Shown here piece after piece: positions 32,819 through 43,479 of a DNA stretch of 62,470 nucleotides. The position numbers and the translations under genes were made by a program. Position 1 is the first letter of the stretch. Each line of letters begins with the position of its first letter. A model generated the notes under the pieces. It was not told the origin of the DNA, did not search any database, and saw nothing but the letters and a program-made list of their open reading frames with translations. Origin of the DNA: Fragilaria crotonensis (lineage: Eukaryota; Bacillariophyta; Fragilariophyceae; Fragilariales; Fragilariaceae); the NCBI GenBank assembly GCA_022925895.1, contig JAKSYS010000353.1:1-62470 (forward strand), read 5' to 3'.

Positions 32819-35800
32819 GATAGCCAAATAAGTGGTACGCCAACTCCAAGTGATGGGTACGAGGAGATGCCGAAAACCGACTCAAAGACGACACGGCAAA
32901 AGTTATATCCAATTGTCCAATGGTGCACGCCCATTGTGCCATACCGATAAGCGTTTGATACCGACGGATTCCATCTTCCGCTAACGGTACGCTCTCGTCA
33001 AGCTCTGGGTGGCACCCTTCAGGAAGAGGCGTGCGATGAGTATATAGGTCACCATCGAGTCCAAATTCAGACTCGATACGGCGAATGCACTCCTTAATAT
33101 AGGTGGCACATCCAAGTACCCATGCGTTTTCATCCTTCGAGAAGTTGTAGTCATTCCCCAAGTAGTGTGCCGGTGGGCCGACAGACTTCAAGAGAAACGC
33201 TGCTGCAATTTGGTCCTTCCAGCGGTTTGGATTACGTGCGACGATCTTGAAATCGTCCACATGCGTACACACATAGTCGTAACCATCGAGCTCCTCTCTT
33301 TCCCGCATCCATACATCACGATCGTATCGAGAAGCGGAGAAGCCCATGGCTCGCAAGAAATCAGCGAAGTGCGCTCGAAACGCCCTGCTGGATGAACGCA
33401 ATCCATACAACGCCTTCTTTAAGATTAAAATCGAACCTTCACGCTCACCAAACTCCGGACCTGCCCTGGAGTATATCTTCTCCAAGCAATCAGCTGTAAT
33501 AAAGGCATTTCCGATGTCGCCGCAAAGGATCTGAAGCCCATCCCGATGTGCAATGAGATCCAAGAGGCGTACACTTATGCCTTTAACAACCGTGGACCGG
33601 GTATTGATTCCCATCGGATCTACCATGTGACCACCTGCAACCAGGCGCGCCTTGCGACGTCCGTCTTGCTTGACTTCAAAAATCATAGTAAGACGTGCCA
33701 TTTGAAAATCCGAGCTGGGTTTGTAGTCCGGGGGATGGAAAGAGAAGCAGTGCAAAGCAAGAAGGGATTCAATTTCCTTACGGATTGCATCCGCCCATAA
33801 CGTAGTACCATCCTCGCGATCGAGCTCGTAAGCGTGTTTCACGCTGCGAGGGATGATCACTCCGTATTTTACTTGCACTGGACGACTGAGCCGCCCAGGT
33901 TTACGCCGCTTTCGTTTACCCCCGGTGGTAGCAACCGAATGGACAACTCGTCGGATAAGACGAGTGCCATCTGGCAACTTGTCCGAAATTGTGAGGTGTC
34001 GTCCATCGTTGCCTGGAGTAAGCACCCCGTCAGAGCAGCGAAGGATGCGACGCAGCACTCGATTAAACTGTCGCTGGTAACTCCGAGCCCAACGCGTATA
34101 TCTTCCACCAGAATAGCGTCCGCCCGAGTTACCAACCTTATTCGCAAGGATATACCGTGCAGTTTCACTTGGATAATCTCGCTGGACTTGCGAGAACGGA
34201 ACAAATGAAGTTTCATCCGTTTTCCATTGCACTTCCATCATCAAAACACCGTCTCGCCAATCGTGAGAACGTATCGAATCGAACATCTCATCAGTGTCCC
34301 GGTCTTCAGCAACGCGGGACAACTGATGTGACACATTGTCAAGAATTGCGGGTGTCAATTCCTCGTCCTGAGTAACCAAAGAGCCTTCAAAAACTGGTCC
34401 TGGAAGATGGTCATCAACATCAGCACGGTCGTCACCAGTGCGATCCGTCGGGGTGGCAACGGCAGGGACAGCAACAGCATCTGGGTTATCTGACGTCACC
34501 GATTCGAATACTTGTGGCACAGCACGAGATGGGTAACGGATGTCTGATGAGGCAGCAAGGACAGATTGGTCATGGGGAGACGTCAATGTGGGAACGGAAG
34601 ACTGAAGATGAGTTCCCAATAAAGACGACTCTCCGGCATGTTGGGGCTCATCATCCAACAGTCGAGGGCGTGTCAAGGCTGGACCATGAACCTCGAAGAT
34701 CCCATCGGTGGTGACGGCTTCCGACTGCAAATCAACGTTCAAGGACTCCACTGCAACGGATGGCGCAGGAAAGGATTCGGATTGAGCAACAGCGTCCGGC
34801 ATCATTTCAAGCTCCTCTGAATCCGCTGGTGGGTCCTCCAACACAGTAACCTCGTCGTTACAATAAAATGTAAGATGGTCACCAGCAAGAGAACTCAAGT
34901 GATCGCTTCGAGTAGTCTCCAGCTCCCGAGATGTTGGCGAGTCCGAATAACGACGCCGAATAACAGATCGGGCGAGAACTTGAGGTCTTGCGTTCGTCTC
35001 CGTCTCGTCAGGTTCCGTCAGTATGAGGTAGCAAAAAGCATCCCCAACATTAGCCGCAATTCCCAAAAACCTACCCTTTGACATCTTTGGATTCGGGAAT
35101 GACTGCCGGGGTTGGTGAAACCAAATGGGTTCCCAAAAAACGAAACGGAAGACACCTATGTCAGGACGGTCACCCCAATGGCACTCGTGCGGAGTCAACC
35201 AATCCAAACTCCGACGAGCGAGGACAGTTCGTACCAAGCACATATACTCAAGAGCATAACACCAATAATCCAAAGGTGCACCTGTCGCCAACAATAAATG
35301 CATCGTGGCTGCTTTTAACGCACCGCCACGTCGCTCAGCAAGGTTCTGGTTTGGATGATGCGCCTCCGTGAACTCTGACCTGATGCACAGGCTTGCCAAG
35401 TATGAAATCCATCGTTTACCTTTGAACTCCGGAGCGTTATCAGACTTGATGACGTTCGGAGCACCACAGTCTGCAATCATACGAGGTAGAGTTGTTGGAC
35501 TTTGCGAGCGCCGTTGCATCAAATAGACAACATCCAAACCTGTCCTCTTGAACGCGAACAAATTCCAACATGTGTAACCCCCGACGGAAGTAATGGAAGA
35601 GAAGAAAGTATCGACGTAACAAATATCGTTAGACCGTCGAACTTTAAGCTGTGGTAAACGGGTCTGAAAGTGATCCCGCATTATCTCCCGAGTCTCGGAC
35701 TCCACTGAAGGAACAAGCTGCGTCGTCGCACACAACGTTTTGTGAACGACATGATTAGGAGCAAAACCAAGAGTCCGCTTCCAATCCAAAGGGAAGGCGC

Positions 35801-36428
35801 GTCCGTCACCATGCTCATTGGCCGATCGACGTCGAGAATGAACTCGATCCATCGGCTCATAAGGAACGGTACCATCCGTGATATTAACGGATGGCAAAAC
35901 TTGGAGCTCCGCGTCAGTGATCGGATGTACGACGAAGAAACACTTGGTACCATCGAAGTAAAATGGCATCCTGGTCGACTGGAATCGCGCCATTTGGAGC
36001 CCAGGATTCCCATGCACATCACGTTCACAGCGAGCTCGGTCATCGATCCCATTGTCAACGTTACGCAAGGATTGATGAACCGAAAGAAGTGATTCCCGCT
36101 GTGCGGGATTCGAATCAAACAGTGCTTCATGGACATATGCGGCATACTCGCGACCATCTTCGCACTGTAGTTTGGCTACAGCCGAAACAACAGGAAAGAT
36201 CTCGCCAACGTTCCGCCCAGCAAAAGCACCTGTCATCATCACCTCCCGCCCAGTGTATTGAAGAATTCTCCAAGCGGTTGTCACCAATGTCTGATCATTT
36301 CCAGTATCAGACACAAAAATCTGTTGGGAGGAATCGACCTCCGAGATAAACTCGTTGATCCGAGTGACTTGCCGAATAACTCGAATAGCCGACTCCTCCC
36401 ACCAGTCAAGCCCGCTCTGTGACCACAC
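32819..36428 (-). pseudogene. Copia 1 pol: protease, integrase and RT, 3'-truncated
   Basis: One long frame. Aspartic protease DTG (SDTGNDQT, about 36320). Integrase with Asp (VDTFFSS), Asp (SDNAPEF) and Glu (NLAERRGG). Chromodomain-like stretch (HDWRDGVLMMEVQWKTDETSF). RT with KLTMIFEVKQDGRRKARLVAGG, ALYGLRSS and the catalytic CTHVDDFKIV. It ends at LFGYL followed by foreign sequence. Relative to copia 2 it has lost two bases just after the gag stop, so pol is no longer in the gag frame. Confidence 0.92.
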
Positions 36429-37948
36429 GACGGCTCTTCTGCAATCTAATCCGTTTCCGCTGCGGCTCCTCTAGAGTAGAAGACTGGTCAGTAGAAACGG
36501 AAGCAGTACCCTCCGACTCGCCCGTAGACGACGTCATAGACGAGGAGGATGCCACAGAAGACGTCGTCGTCTTAGCACGTCGCGAATTGGGCGGATTTGG
36601 ACGATATGCCTCAACGAATGTGGCATACTCAGCATCCAATTCCAGCTGAGATCGACCCTTATGGGCATCAGTACGCCAATCCAATATCAGTTTGAACAAC
36701 GCGGCTCCAAAGGACTTTTTCCACGTGTCAGGGAGACGAGGAATAATCCATTTCCGATTGTTATTGGCTGCTGACTGTCCACTGGAGGGTAGCGACTTAC
36801 CGGACCGAGAACCTGATTGCTGCGGAGTGCGGCGCGAGTAACGAGTACCCGTAGCGCCATCACCCGACAACTTCGAAGCCTGGTCCTTCATCATCAAAGA
36901 CGTTTCCCGTTCTCGAAGCTCCGTCAAGATCGACTCAACTGTACTATCTGGTTTATGGACAATCGAGTCCCTTACCATGTCGAAGTCGTCATCCTGGATA
37001 GCAACGAGAAGGAGCGCCCGCAGAGTGTCAACGTCTTCGGAAAGGCGTGCGTTATTCTTACGTAAACGCTGAAGACAACTGCGAAACTCAGATATGAACT
37101 TCGTCGCCGTCGAATCAGGATCGAGGCGGATATTCAAGAGTCGTCGTATGTCAAACAAGACGACATTCGCCCGATTGAGAGCGGTATTATAGTACCCCTC
37201 CAAAGCGGACCAAAGGGGTGCAGGGACTAGCTGTTTATCATCAAGCATAGCCTGCGCAATCGACTGCGCCTGTCCCCCATGGACCGCTCCTCTGAGCGAA
37301 TAAAACACACTCTCCGCCACCTCAGGGTGCTCGGCAGCCATCGCGCTGTCATCCAGGAATCTCCCGAAACCAGCAGTGCCCAATACGTTAATGGTGGACT
37401 CACGCCAAGTGAAATAATCTTCATCCTGGCCAGAGAACTTATCCAAAGTTGGGACGGCTTTCTTATCGAAGACTTGGATCGCGCGACGCGACGGAGAGGT
37501 CGGAGAAGCAATGGACGTACCCTGGCTGTTTAACAGGAGCCGTCACAGCTTTCACAATGTCATTCATCGTCGTTTCAGGCGTCAACGATCCAATCCGAGC
37601 GAAGTCAACAATATAGCCGAGCTTCTTTATGAGTACGAGAGATCGCAACTCCTCTGGAATGGCCACTCCGTCGGAAGAATCCGACAACGAAGTGGAGACG
37701 TCCGCCGACGTGAAAACCATCAAATCCAACCACCAACACGTTGCCTGCCACTTCAGGGTGAACAGGGTATCCAAACTCGCACGAAGAATGTCAGCATTGG
37801 TATCACCCGAAACAAGGAGGTTCAGAATCATCTCCAAGACCGCAGGTTCAAACACGCTTGACGTAACCGCCGAAGTACCACCGCCCTTGTCATCAGGTGA
37901 CACAGCAAGGGTAACGGGGTGCGTAGTCGGAGAAGTTGGTGGCGCCAT
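36406..37948 (-). pseudogene. Copia 1 gag, frameshifted
   Basis: It starts MAPPTSPTTHP at ATG 37946-37948, shifts frame near 37463-37520, and continues at DKKAVPTLDKFSGQDEDYF to a TGA at 36406. The capsid-like core (FTWRESTINVLGTAGFGRF, ALNRANVVLFDIRRLLNIRLD) matches copia 2. No CCHC zinc knuckle is present; the C-terminus is basic (RKRIRLQKSRRVV). Confidence 0.85.
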
Positions 37949-37989
37949 GGTAAAACGAAGAAGGAAGAACAACGAAAAAGCTGTTAATC

Positions 37990-38096
37990 GTCATGCACAA
38001 AAGGAAGTGATATCTAGAATAGAATAACTACTCGATGTGCTGGCTAGGTTGGTGACGTGGCTGGAACGGATGCAGGACAGACGACTATATCCTGAC
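37990..38096 (-). repeat. 5' LTR of copia 1
   Basis: It is 107 bp, the same length as the LTRs of copia 2, and read on the minus strand starts GTCAGGATATAGTCGTCTG and ends GCATGAC. It is followed by GATTAAC, as in copia 2, which probably marks the primer-binding region. The gag ATG follows after 41 bp. Confidence 0.85.
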
Positions 38097-38239
38097 ATAT
38101 GATCATATTGTTTTACTGTGCACACGGGAAACAGTTAGGGATAGGGATACATGTAAAAATATATAGGGCGATACTGGAAGTCTGTCACTTGTCACTTCCA
38201 CCCCTGCTTGCAACAATCCTGTTCGCGTATGGTTTTGGC

Positions 38240-38940
38240 GTTTTGGCCGTCGTTCTTGCCTCAAAAAGCCACCGAGACTCTATGTCATAGGACCGTTGGT
38301 TCTATGGTTCTTTCGCCCGATGAACATGCTATTGCCGATGATGTTGTGGTTTATGTCTTCGATGATGACTTTTTGCGTCAGCGATTGCAAGATCGTACCA
38401 CGTTCGTTTTTTTGTCACAGCCCCAAGCAGCGACTGAAATCCAAAAGTCGAGAGAGCTACCACGCGAGACGTGACGAGAACCATCCCCACAACCAAACTT
38501 AATGCTCCTTGTCATTCAGTCAGTGCTCCCAGAGGTTCCACTCTCCGTATTCATTCGCTAATGGAATGCTGTATGAAACCTCGTTGGACGCTGTGTTTGC
38601 AGGAATCGATGTTTCGTTGGGCTGCATCGATTGCCTAATAGACTCTGGCGTGCACCTTTTGAATCGCATCTGGAAAACGCTCCCTAAACTGCAAATCTCT
38701 AATACCGCCGAAGTATTTGCTTGCGGCATTCAGTGTCATCGCAGGAGTACCCTCGGCTCGCAATCGCATGTCTCGAGATGAAAATGATAGTGTGGGCGTT
38801 GCATCCGGAGTCGCCCATGTTGCTGTGAATCGAGACTTGAGATTGAGAAAATTGTCACACATCAACTCGGCCTCGTATGGCAAGGGGAAGGCGAGGCATG
38901 CAGGAAAAGTGCCAAGAAAAGAATGCAGATGATGATGCAT
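38240..38940. repeat. Orphan RING-unit flank 1
   Basis: It matches the 3' flanks of the RING genes (GATGAACATGCTATTGCCGATGATG near 38319; CGTTGGGCTGCATCGATTGCC near 38612; GCGGCATTCAGTGTCATCGCAGGAGT near 38720), but no RING exons follow. It sits directly beside the 5' LTR side of copia 1, so the gene may have been lost in rearrangement. Confidence 0.65.
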
Positions 38941-40280
38941 TATGAGGTCTCAATGCGTTCCTTGCTAGCCACAGTTGTGTTGCCGATCGAAAAAGATGAC
39001 GCCAAACCTTTGGCAACATCCGACTTTCGGCCGCACAAACACCTTCACGCCTACAAAACACCCAAAGAGAGATGCCCTTCATGATTTCCCAAGTCTCTTC
39101 CACCGGTCATGCTCCGGGTACCTGTTTTACGGAAGATATTACCATGTTGCCAGGACAAGATTCGAGTGGAGGATAGCAAGATTCTGGCAATGATCGAAAA
39201 CGTGTCATGGTATTGTTTTTATCGTCGGAACGAGTGATAATCAACAAGCGTAGGAGGTCCGTGGCACATGAAATCCACTAACTTTTGAGAGTGAATATGA
39301 TGATGGATGAAACATGAAGCATGGACAACCAGTTGTTGGCACTGGTCGTGTTCCACAATACCTTGAACTTTCAATTCTTTACAATTAGAGAGTCGCAGCG
39401 ACACGCGCTGTCAGTTTGGTACTTGATAATCATGCCTTAAAGCACATTTCACGTGTGTTCACTGTCGCTTTTGCAAGAGTGAATGCCGAAGCTGCGCTGT
39501 CTTTCAGATTTGGCGAACAACGTGCACCTTAGAAGATTGAACTTATTCTATACTTCGTCGGCACCAATCATCCTGGCAAAACTCTTGTGTTGTTGTATGG
39601 TTTCACAGTGCTTACATGGGTTGCAAACATTTCCAATTTTCACAAAAATCAAGAAAACCTAGGTCGCATCACTGGCAGGGTAAGGCTGTGATTGCCTCTC
39701 GAGGCCACGAAGTTCGATAACGGTCGACTTGCTAAAGTTGGGCAACAATTCGAAATAGATCCGAACGCCCTATCGGTGCAATTGGCGTGGTCCACAGTCG
39801 GTGGTGCCTAAACATGTATACTAGAATGTTGCTTTCACGTCCAACCTCTGTATTTACTTTATAGTTGCGCGTAAATCCGGTTGTTGGACTTGAAGAACCT
39901 TGTCGAGTTAACAACCCCGTTATTTGGTTCTACTACTCATTGGAAATAGTCGGTGAAATGAATGCATGCAGACTTTTTGTATTCCTTTAGCCGAATTCAG
40001 TCTTCATGAAGGATGACATGAAGTAATGCCATCGATGTACAAGGAGTGAGCATTCGCACGTCTTCAATGGTACGCGCTCTTGTTGAGAATCAGACATATG
40101 GCAATCCTCAGCGATATACCACAACTACTGCACTGTGCAACTGATTTGATGCTTGTGGCCATGGCAGTAGTTCAACTGCCTGCATCTCTTGCAGACACTA
40201 CTCGATACTCAGCTTCGAGCAATACGTCTTCGTACCTAACTCCATGTTCACAGCAGTCAACGCAATGCGAAAACACGCCA
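38941..40280. other. Spacer without recognisable gene
   Basis: No open frame here shows conserved motifs. The right end (from about 40280) begins a segment duplicated at 50.4-51.2 kb. Confidence 0.5.
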
Positions 40281-40464
40281 AACGTCGATTTCGGTGTCAG
40301 CAGCTTAGCCCTGTGCCAATGCATAAATGGATCCAACTAAGAGAACAATAATTTAACTCCGTTTTCGTTCTCGCCCTTCGATAAATCATCTCACTTCCAT
40401 AATCTGATGGCGACCATCAGGGTTGTCGTGTTCATATCTGGTTCTCAGGTGGAGGCAGTCTTTG

Positions 40465-41016
40465 TTACGCAATCAGTGCGAATAAGTCGTCAACATGCTC
40501 TACACCCGAAAGAGAGCAGGCCTCGTCGTTGTCTTCACCCATGAGTAAACGTCGCCAGAATTTGTCATCCTCATGGTCTCCGAGGAAGACTGCATTTGGA
40601 TAATCAGCAAGTGTCCTTTCCAATTCGTGATTCATGTGATTTTGCTCCAACGAGTCGTGCATGGATGAGTCGATCAGCACTTTATTCAGTGCGCACTCCA
40701 TGCCATCCAAGTCATCCAAGTATTTCATCGTCAACGACCCGTGCAGACCCAGACTGTCTGGAGCCGTAACGACGTTGAGACCATGTTGCTGTTGAGAGGC
40801 AGAGTTATCGCCGGACCTTGCATCACTGGCACCGATCGAAGCAATTCGGGTGACCTCGTCATTGAAATCTGAGTCCGGAATTGTCGTTCGCGACGCTACT
40901 GCGTCGTCGTTGAAGTCATTGTCCCAATGACCAGTAATGGAAATCTCGTCGTCCGTGGAAAAGATTGAGGAGGAGATTGACCAGCTTTCATCTGAGTCAG
41001 ATGCGGTCGGCGTTCC
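40465..41016 (-). pseudogene. Truncated duplicate of the DUF6824-type gene
   Basis: From about 40280 to 41016 the sequence is almost identical to 50420-51204, including the C-terminal coding part (KYLDDLDGMECALNKVLID...EHVDDLFALIA). At 41016 identity stops abruptly after GATGCGGTCGGCGTTCC and GTAC-rich sequence follows, so the N-terminal half with the DUF6824 domain is missing. A 3-bp insertion (GAGGAGGAG for GAGGAG) near 40970 is the clearest difference. It cannot make the full protein. Confidence 0.85.
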
Positions 41017-41600
41017 TTCAAGTACTCTACTACTACCGGTAGTACTGAATGACAGAGACGTAAGAGCATCCTCACCGGCTGGAGCCCTGAATCGGACAAA
41101 TTGGTCTCGCGCCTTTAGAAACCTATTTTGGACATATTTGATCTTTCTCGCAACAATTTTCGAGCAGCAGGATTACTGACGCACTCTGTAAATTGACTGC
41201 TTTTTCTATGACGCGGTGGTAATGGAATGTGGAACTTGCGTTGTATGCACTGGAGTACTGGTACCAATGTACTACCAGTACCGGTAGTGGCAAAGAAATC
41301 TACAAAATCATGGAAGAGGACAGGCGAGAAACCGGCAAAGCACCTCTTGTTGGGTGTTATACGACTAGTAGAAACCCTAGTAGAGTACCTGTACTACTGG
41401 TACCAGAAGAAATCTGCTTGTGCCGGATCTCGTCATTGTTTCCATGGTGTCATCATCCTCTTCCGAGATGATGTCAATTTTCCATACAGATGACAGACAA
41501 ACTGACATGAGTCACGGTGTGCATCGGCATCCGTGATAAAATTCTATTGGTTAATGTTTTATTCGAATGGGTCAAATAGGACAAAACGAGGGGCGCGAGA
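41017..41600. other. GTAC-rich spacer
   Basis: It contains many GTAC, CTACCGGTAG and GTACCGGTAG words (for example 41033-41042 and near 41277). Two small plus-strand frames over it are low complexity. No gene was called. Confidence 0.5.
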
Positions 41601-41610
41601 ATCTGGCGCC

Positions 41611-41685
41611 GGCGCCAGAATTCATCGATTTTGCTGAATTCTGGCGCCCCAATTCAGATTTCGCGCCCGAGGGGCGCGAAATCTG
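41611..41685. repeat. Two adjacent perfect GC-rich hairpins
   Basis: Hairpin 1 pairs 41611-41623 with 41636-41648 (13 bp, loop 12). Hairpin 2 pairs 41655-41668 with 41672-41685 (14 bp, loop 3). A related GGCGCGAGAATCTGGCGCC precedes them. They lie about 110 bp before the 5' LTR of copia 2. They may be the remains of a foldback element or a transcriptional stop structure. Confidence 0.85.
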
Positions 41686-41793
41686 AGGTATCGAGCCCAA
41701 GCGGTGCCATGCATTTTGGACAAAATTGTCGACGCAAATGGTCCTATCGGGTCATATCTCAGATTTAGCTCCAGCGGTGAGGATGCTCTAAAT

Positions 41794-41900
41794 GTCAGGA
41801 TAGGGTCGTCTGTCCTGCCGTCCACCAATGCCACGTCGTTCCCACACACGAGAATAGAATGTGTAATCTATATCTTAGGATCACTTCTATTAGTGCTGAC
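41794..41900 (+). repeat. 5' LTR of copia 2
   Basis: It is 107 bp, starts GTCAG and ends CTGAC, an inverted terminal pair. Identical base for base by eye to 47749-47855. GATTAAC follows, as in copia 1. Confidence 0.93.
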
Positions 41901-41928
41901 GATTAACTTTTCCTTGCTTACTTTGACC

Positions 41929-43458
41929 ATGTCTCCCCCATCTACCCCTAGTCCAGCTAGCCAGCAGCATGCCGCCGTTACCCCCGGTGATGTAGCTGGC
42001 ATGACTCCTGTGCGTTTGGTGCGATTCACGCCGGCCGATCTGAAGTTGATTGTGAACCTCGTGTCCAATGACAGTGACGAACATGATCCTTTGGCATCGG
42101 GCATCGATGCGCTCTTCTCGCACCACTGGAAGGTGTTCAGTTGGGAGGATTTAATGGTTTTCTCGTCGGCGGATGTCGCAGCGGCTCTAGTTTCTGGTAC
42201 TAACGTTCCGCCAGAGTTGACAGCTCCGGTCATTATCAAGAAGCTGGGATATATCGTTGATTATGCCCAGTTTGGGACTTTGAGCCCTACCTTGACTATG
42301 AACGACATTGTATCGGCCGTGACCACGTTTAAGCAACGTGGGTCAACGGGGAGTGGCGCTGCATCCTCGCCGACGCGTCGCGCTGTTCAAGCGTACGACA
42401 AGAAGGCCGTGCCAACTCTCGACAAGTTTTCGGGTCACGATGAGGACTACTTTACTTGGAAAGAGGCCACGGTTAATGTCTTGGGTACCGCGGGGTTTGG
42501 GCGTTTTTTGGACGACCCTGCGCTGTCGGGGAAACATCCGGAGATCGCGGAGAGTATCTTCTATGCCCTTCGCGGTGCCGTTCATGGCGGGCAGGCGCAG
42601 TCAATTGCCCAGGGCATGCTCGATGACAAGCGCCTGGACCCAACGGCATTGTGGAACGGTTTGGAGTCTTACTACGACACTGCGCTTAACCGTGCAAACG
42701 TAGTACTCTTTGACATTCGCCGCTTGTTGAATATCCGGCTTGATCCGGACACGACTGCGACGAAGTTCCTGTCGGATTTCCGAGATTGTCTTCAACGTTT
42801 ACGCAAGAACAACGCGCGTATCTCAGACGATACGGACACACTGCGTGCCTTGTTACTGGTGGCAATCCAGGACGATGACTTTGACATTGTCCGGGACTCC
42901 ATTGTCCACAAGCCGGACAGTAGTGTCGCGACTATTTTGACTGAGATCAGGGAACGCGAGACGTCCCTGATGATGAAAGACCGCGCTGCCAGTATTGGTG
43001 GTGACGGCGCGAGTGCGACCCGTTACTCACGGCGCACTAGCCAGGCTACCGCAGGGACTCAAAACAAGTCCGGCGGCACCGGCGATTCCAGTGTTCCACG
43101 GAAGTGGTCGATTCCAAAATATCCGGACTCTTGGAGAAAGGCGTTTGGACTCCCACTTTTCAAGTTACTTTTGGATTGGCGCACTGAGGCCCACCGCGGG
43201 AGGTCGCAACTACATTTAAGTGAGCAATTTGCTACTTTTATCGAGTCTGCGCCACCACCTAAACCTGCGGGTGCTGGGAAATCCAAAGCGAAGTCGCGTC
43301 GAGTGTCGACGACGACAGCATCTGGTGAGAGTGGTGATGCGGGTACCGCTAGTGCTGCGGAAACCGCTGGTGAGAGTGCCAATCAATCGGAGGAACCCGC
43401 ACGTAAGCAAATCCGCCTTCAGAAGTCACGTCGCGTCGTTACGGAACGCGCAGCATGA
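41929..43458 (+). CDS. Copia 2 gag, 509 aa
   Basis: I chose ATG 41929 (MSPPSTPSP) because it aligns with the start in copia 1 and lies 28 bp after the LTR; the frame itself is open further upstream through the LTR. It forms the virus-like particle shell that packages element RNA. Conserved with copia 1: LKLIVNLVSNDSDEHDPLA-like N-terminus, TLDKFSGHDEDYFTW and NRANVVLFDIRRLLNIRLD. There is a single Cys in the whole protein and no CCHC nucleic-acid-binding knuckle; a basic tail (RKQIRLQKSRRVV) may replace it. The stop TGA (43456-43458) is followed by CTG, and pol continues in the same frame. Confidence 0.93.
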   Translation: MSPPSTPSPASQQHAAVTPGDVAGMTPVRLVRFTPADLKLIVNLVSNDSDEHDPLASGIDALFSHHWKVFSWEDLMVFSSADVAAALVSGTNVPPELTAPVIIKKLGYIVDYAQFGTLSPTLTMNDIVSAVTTFKQRGSTGSGAASSPTRRAVQAYDKKAVPTLDKFSGHDEDYFTWKEATVNVLGTAGFGRFLDDPALSGKHPEIAESIFYALRGAVHGGQAQSIAQGMLDDKRLDPTALWNGLESYYDTALNRANVVLFDIRRLLNIRLDPDTTATKFLSDFRDCLQRLRKNNARISDDTDTLRALLLVAIQDDDFDIVRDSIVHKPDSSVATILTEIRERETSLMMKDRAASIGGDGASATRYSRRTSQATAGTQNKSGGTGDSSVPRKWSIPKYPDSWRKAFGLPLFKLLLDWRTEAHRGRSQLHLSEQFATFIESAPPPKPAGAGKSKAKSRRVSTTTASGESGDAGTASAAETAGESANQSEEPARKQIRLQKSRRVVTERAA

Positions 43459-43479
43459 CTGATTGCAGAGGAGCCCGCT

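Larger units (their letters stand above)
32819..38096 (-). mobile_element. Ty1/copia retrotransposon 1, truncated (no RNase H, no 3' LTR)
   Basis: This minus-strand element has a 5' LTR (37990-38096), gag and most of pol. Homology with copia 2 stops inside pol right after LFGYL, so RNase H and the 3' LTR are lost at the junction near 32819. It shows clear homology with element 2 in every domain but is well diverged, and it is an older copy. Confidence 0.93.

Noticed and set aside
33165-36349. Plus-strand frames across copia 1
   Set aside because: Antisense shadows of pol.
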